From a bacterium (GTDB lineage: Bacteria; Dependentiae; Babeliae; Babeliales; UASB340): DNA of 21,211 nt. Under the pieces are notes generated by a model that had not been told where the DNA came from, searched no databases, and saw only the letters and a list, made by a program, of their open reading frames with translations. Positions 20,326 to 21,211 of this stretch are shown here, in pieces (position 1 is the first letter of the stretch; the number at the start of each line of letters is the position of its first letter). The position numbers and the translations under genes were made by a program. The stretch spans positions 1 to 21,211 of the forward strand of contig DAOVNS010000014.1 in assembly GCA_030630075.1 (NCBI GenBank), in the 5' to 3' direction.

Positions 20326-21211
20326 ATGAGGCAAATTAAGTTTGAAAAAGTATCGAAGTCTTTTGAAGGCGATACAATCATCAATGATTTAAACCTAACA
20401 ATTCCTGCAGGTAAGTTTTTTGCATTGCTTGGTCCAAGTGGATGCGGAAAAACAACAATTTTACGTTTAGTTGCAGGACTTGAGAGTGTAGATTCCGGAA
20501 ATATATATATCGGTGAAAAAAATATAACAAATCTTCCCGTTTATGAGCGAAGCGTTAATACCGTTTTTCAGCAATACGCATTATTCCCACATCTTTCTGT
20601 TTTCGAAAATGTTGCATATAGTTTAAGAATTAAAAACGACAAAGAAAAAGCTATACGCGAAAAAGTTTTTGATGTGTTAAAAACAGTTCGTCTTTTGGGC
20701 TTTGAATCAAAATCAATCAAAAGTTTATCCGGTGGTCAGCAACAACGAGTTGCACTTGCTCGCGCAATTGTAAATGAACCAGAAGTTTTACTATTAGATG
20801 AACCGCTTGCGGCGCTTGATCCAAAATTAAAAGAACAAGTTCTTATAGATCTTATAGATCTTCAGGATAAATTAAAAACAACATTTATTTATATTACGCA
20901 CGATCAATTTGAAGCATTAACTGTTGCAGATAAAATGGCGATTATGAATACCGATGGAAAAATTGAACAAATCGGTACACCAAAAGAAATATATGAATTT
21001 CCAAAATCGAGATTTGTAGCAAATTTTGTTGGTAAAACAAATATCATCGAAGGACAACTTCGTTTAAATGATGGAAACTTCGAAATAGAAGTAGAAAATC
21101 TCGGAACATTTTCTGTGTTCACACCATCACCAAAAAACTGGATGATTCCTGGGTGCCATTTATATTTAAGTTTAAGACCCGAAAAAATATATATCAGCAA
21201 AAAAACAATGG
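20326..21211 (+). CDS. potA: Spermidine/putrescine-type ABC transporter ATP-binding protein (3'-truncated by window edge)
   Basis: ATPase subunit that powers polyamine uptake with PotB, PotC and PotD. The 295 codons in the window show Walker A GPSGCGKTT (36-44), the Q-loop QQYALFPHLSV (82-92), signature LSGGQQQR (134-141), Walker B LLLDEP (155-160), D-loop AALD and the switch H192 in ITHDQFEA, then the start of a TOBE domain with SLRPEKI. The motif set and NTVFQQYALFPH are typical of PotA rather than of other CUT-type ATPases, though sulfate or iron importers are close relatives. The ATG at 20326 is preferred because aagga lies 7 nt upstream; ATG 20320 is in frame. The frame runs off the window, and potB and potC would be expected downstream. 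Confidence 0.9.
   Translation, partial: MRQIKFEKVSKSFEGDTIINDLNLTIPAGKFFALLGPSGCGKTTILRLVAGLESVDSGNIYIGEKNITNLPVYERSVNTVFQQYALFPHLSVFENVAYSLRIKNDKEKAIREKVFDVLKTVRLLGFESKSIKSLSGGQQQRVALARAIVNEPEVLLLDEPLAALDPKLKEQVLIDLIDLQDKLKTTFIYITHDQFEALTVADKMAIMNTDGKIEQIGTPKEIYEFPKSRFVANFVGKTNIIEGQLRLNDGNFEIEVENLGTFSVFTPSPKNWMIPGCHLYLSLRPEKIYISKKTM

Overview
The window is a strongly AT-rich bacterial chromosome segment with tightly packed genes. An Omp85/BamA-type protein marks it as diderm. Its accessory genes are unusually rich in exported proteins with eukaryote-like folds: a PP2C phosphatase, an F-box-like/cysteine-protease protein, tandem P-loop ATPase domains and two clostripain-family peptidases. The combination suggests a host-associated, probably intracellular bacterium; the style resembles Candidatus Dependentiae (TM6). 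That lineage call is inference from composition and gene content, not proof.

Layout. 1-1590: 3' part of uvrC, lacking the usual C-terminal HhH domain. 1686-3432: an exported tandem P-loop ATPase and two tiny signal-peptide plus TM proteins. 3433-3676: two facing copies of a terminator-bearing repeat. 3677-4573 (minus): two paralogous small secreted proteins. 4767-6896: a membrane-only ATP synthase cassette (AtpI/AtpR-like protein, subunit a, and a subunit c gene holding four fused c hairpins). 7004-8572: a GT4 glycosyltransferase and an acylphosphatase. 8638-8712 (minus): tRNA-Glu(CTC). 8825-11758: a long BamA/TamA-like protein. 11768-12661 (minus): the F-box-like/cysteine-protease protein. 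12996-14198: secreted PP2C. 14347-16161: typA/bipA with a strong terminator. 16273-16590: an ORF remnant without a start codon. 16706-19387: two paralogous exported C11 peptidases, each behind an almost identical 72-bp regulatory element. 19584-20255: a His-rich polytopic membrane protein with an internal repeat. 20326-end: potA, truncated by the window edge.

Themes. (1) Internal duplication and fusion recur: 4x c subunit, 2x ATPase, 2x membrane unit, and three neighbouring paralogue pairs. (2) Short tandem duplications with a 15-bp period occur at about seven places, both in-frame inside proteins and at start or stop codons. (3) Core genes (uvrC, typA, bamA, potA, tRNA-Glu) alternate with genes for exported proteins, many with their own promoter or hairpin-controlled leader. 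The strongest candidates for something undescribed are the quadruple c subunit and the duplicated 16-bp dyad that contains both a probable -10 element and the Shine-Dalgarno of the two C11 peptidase genes.
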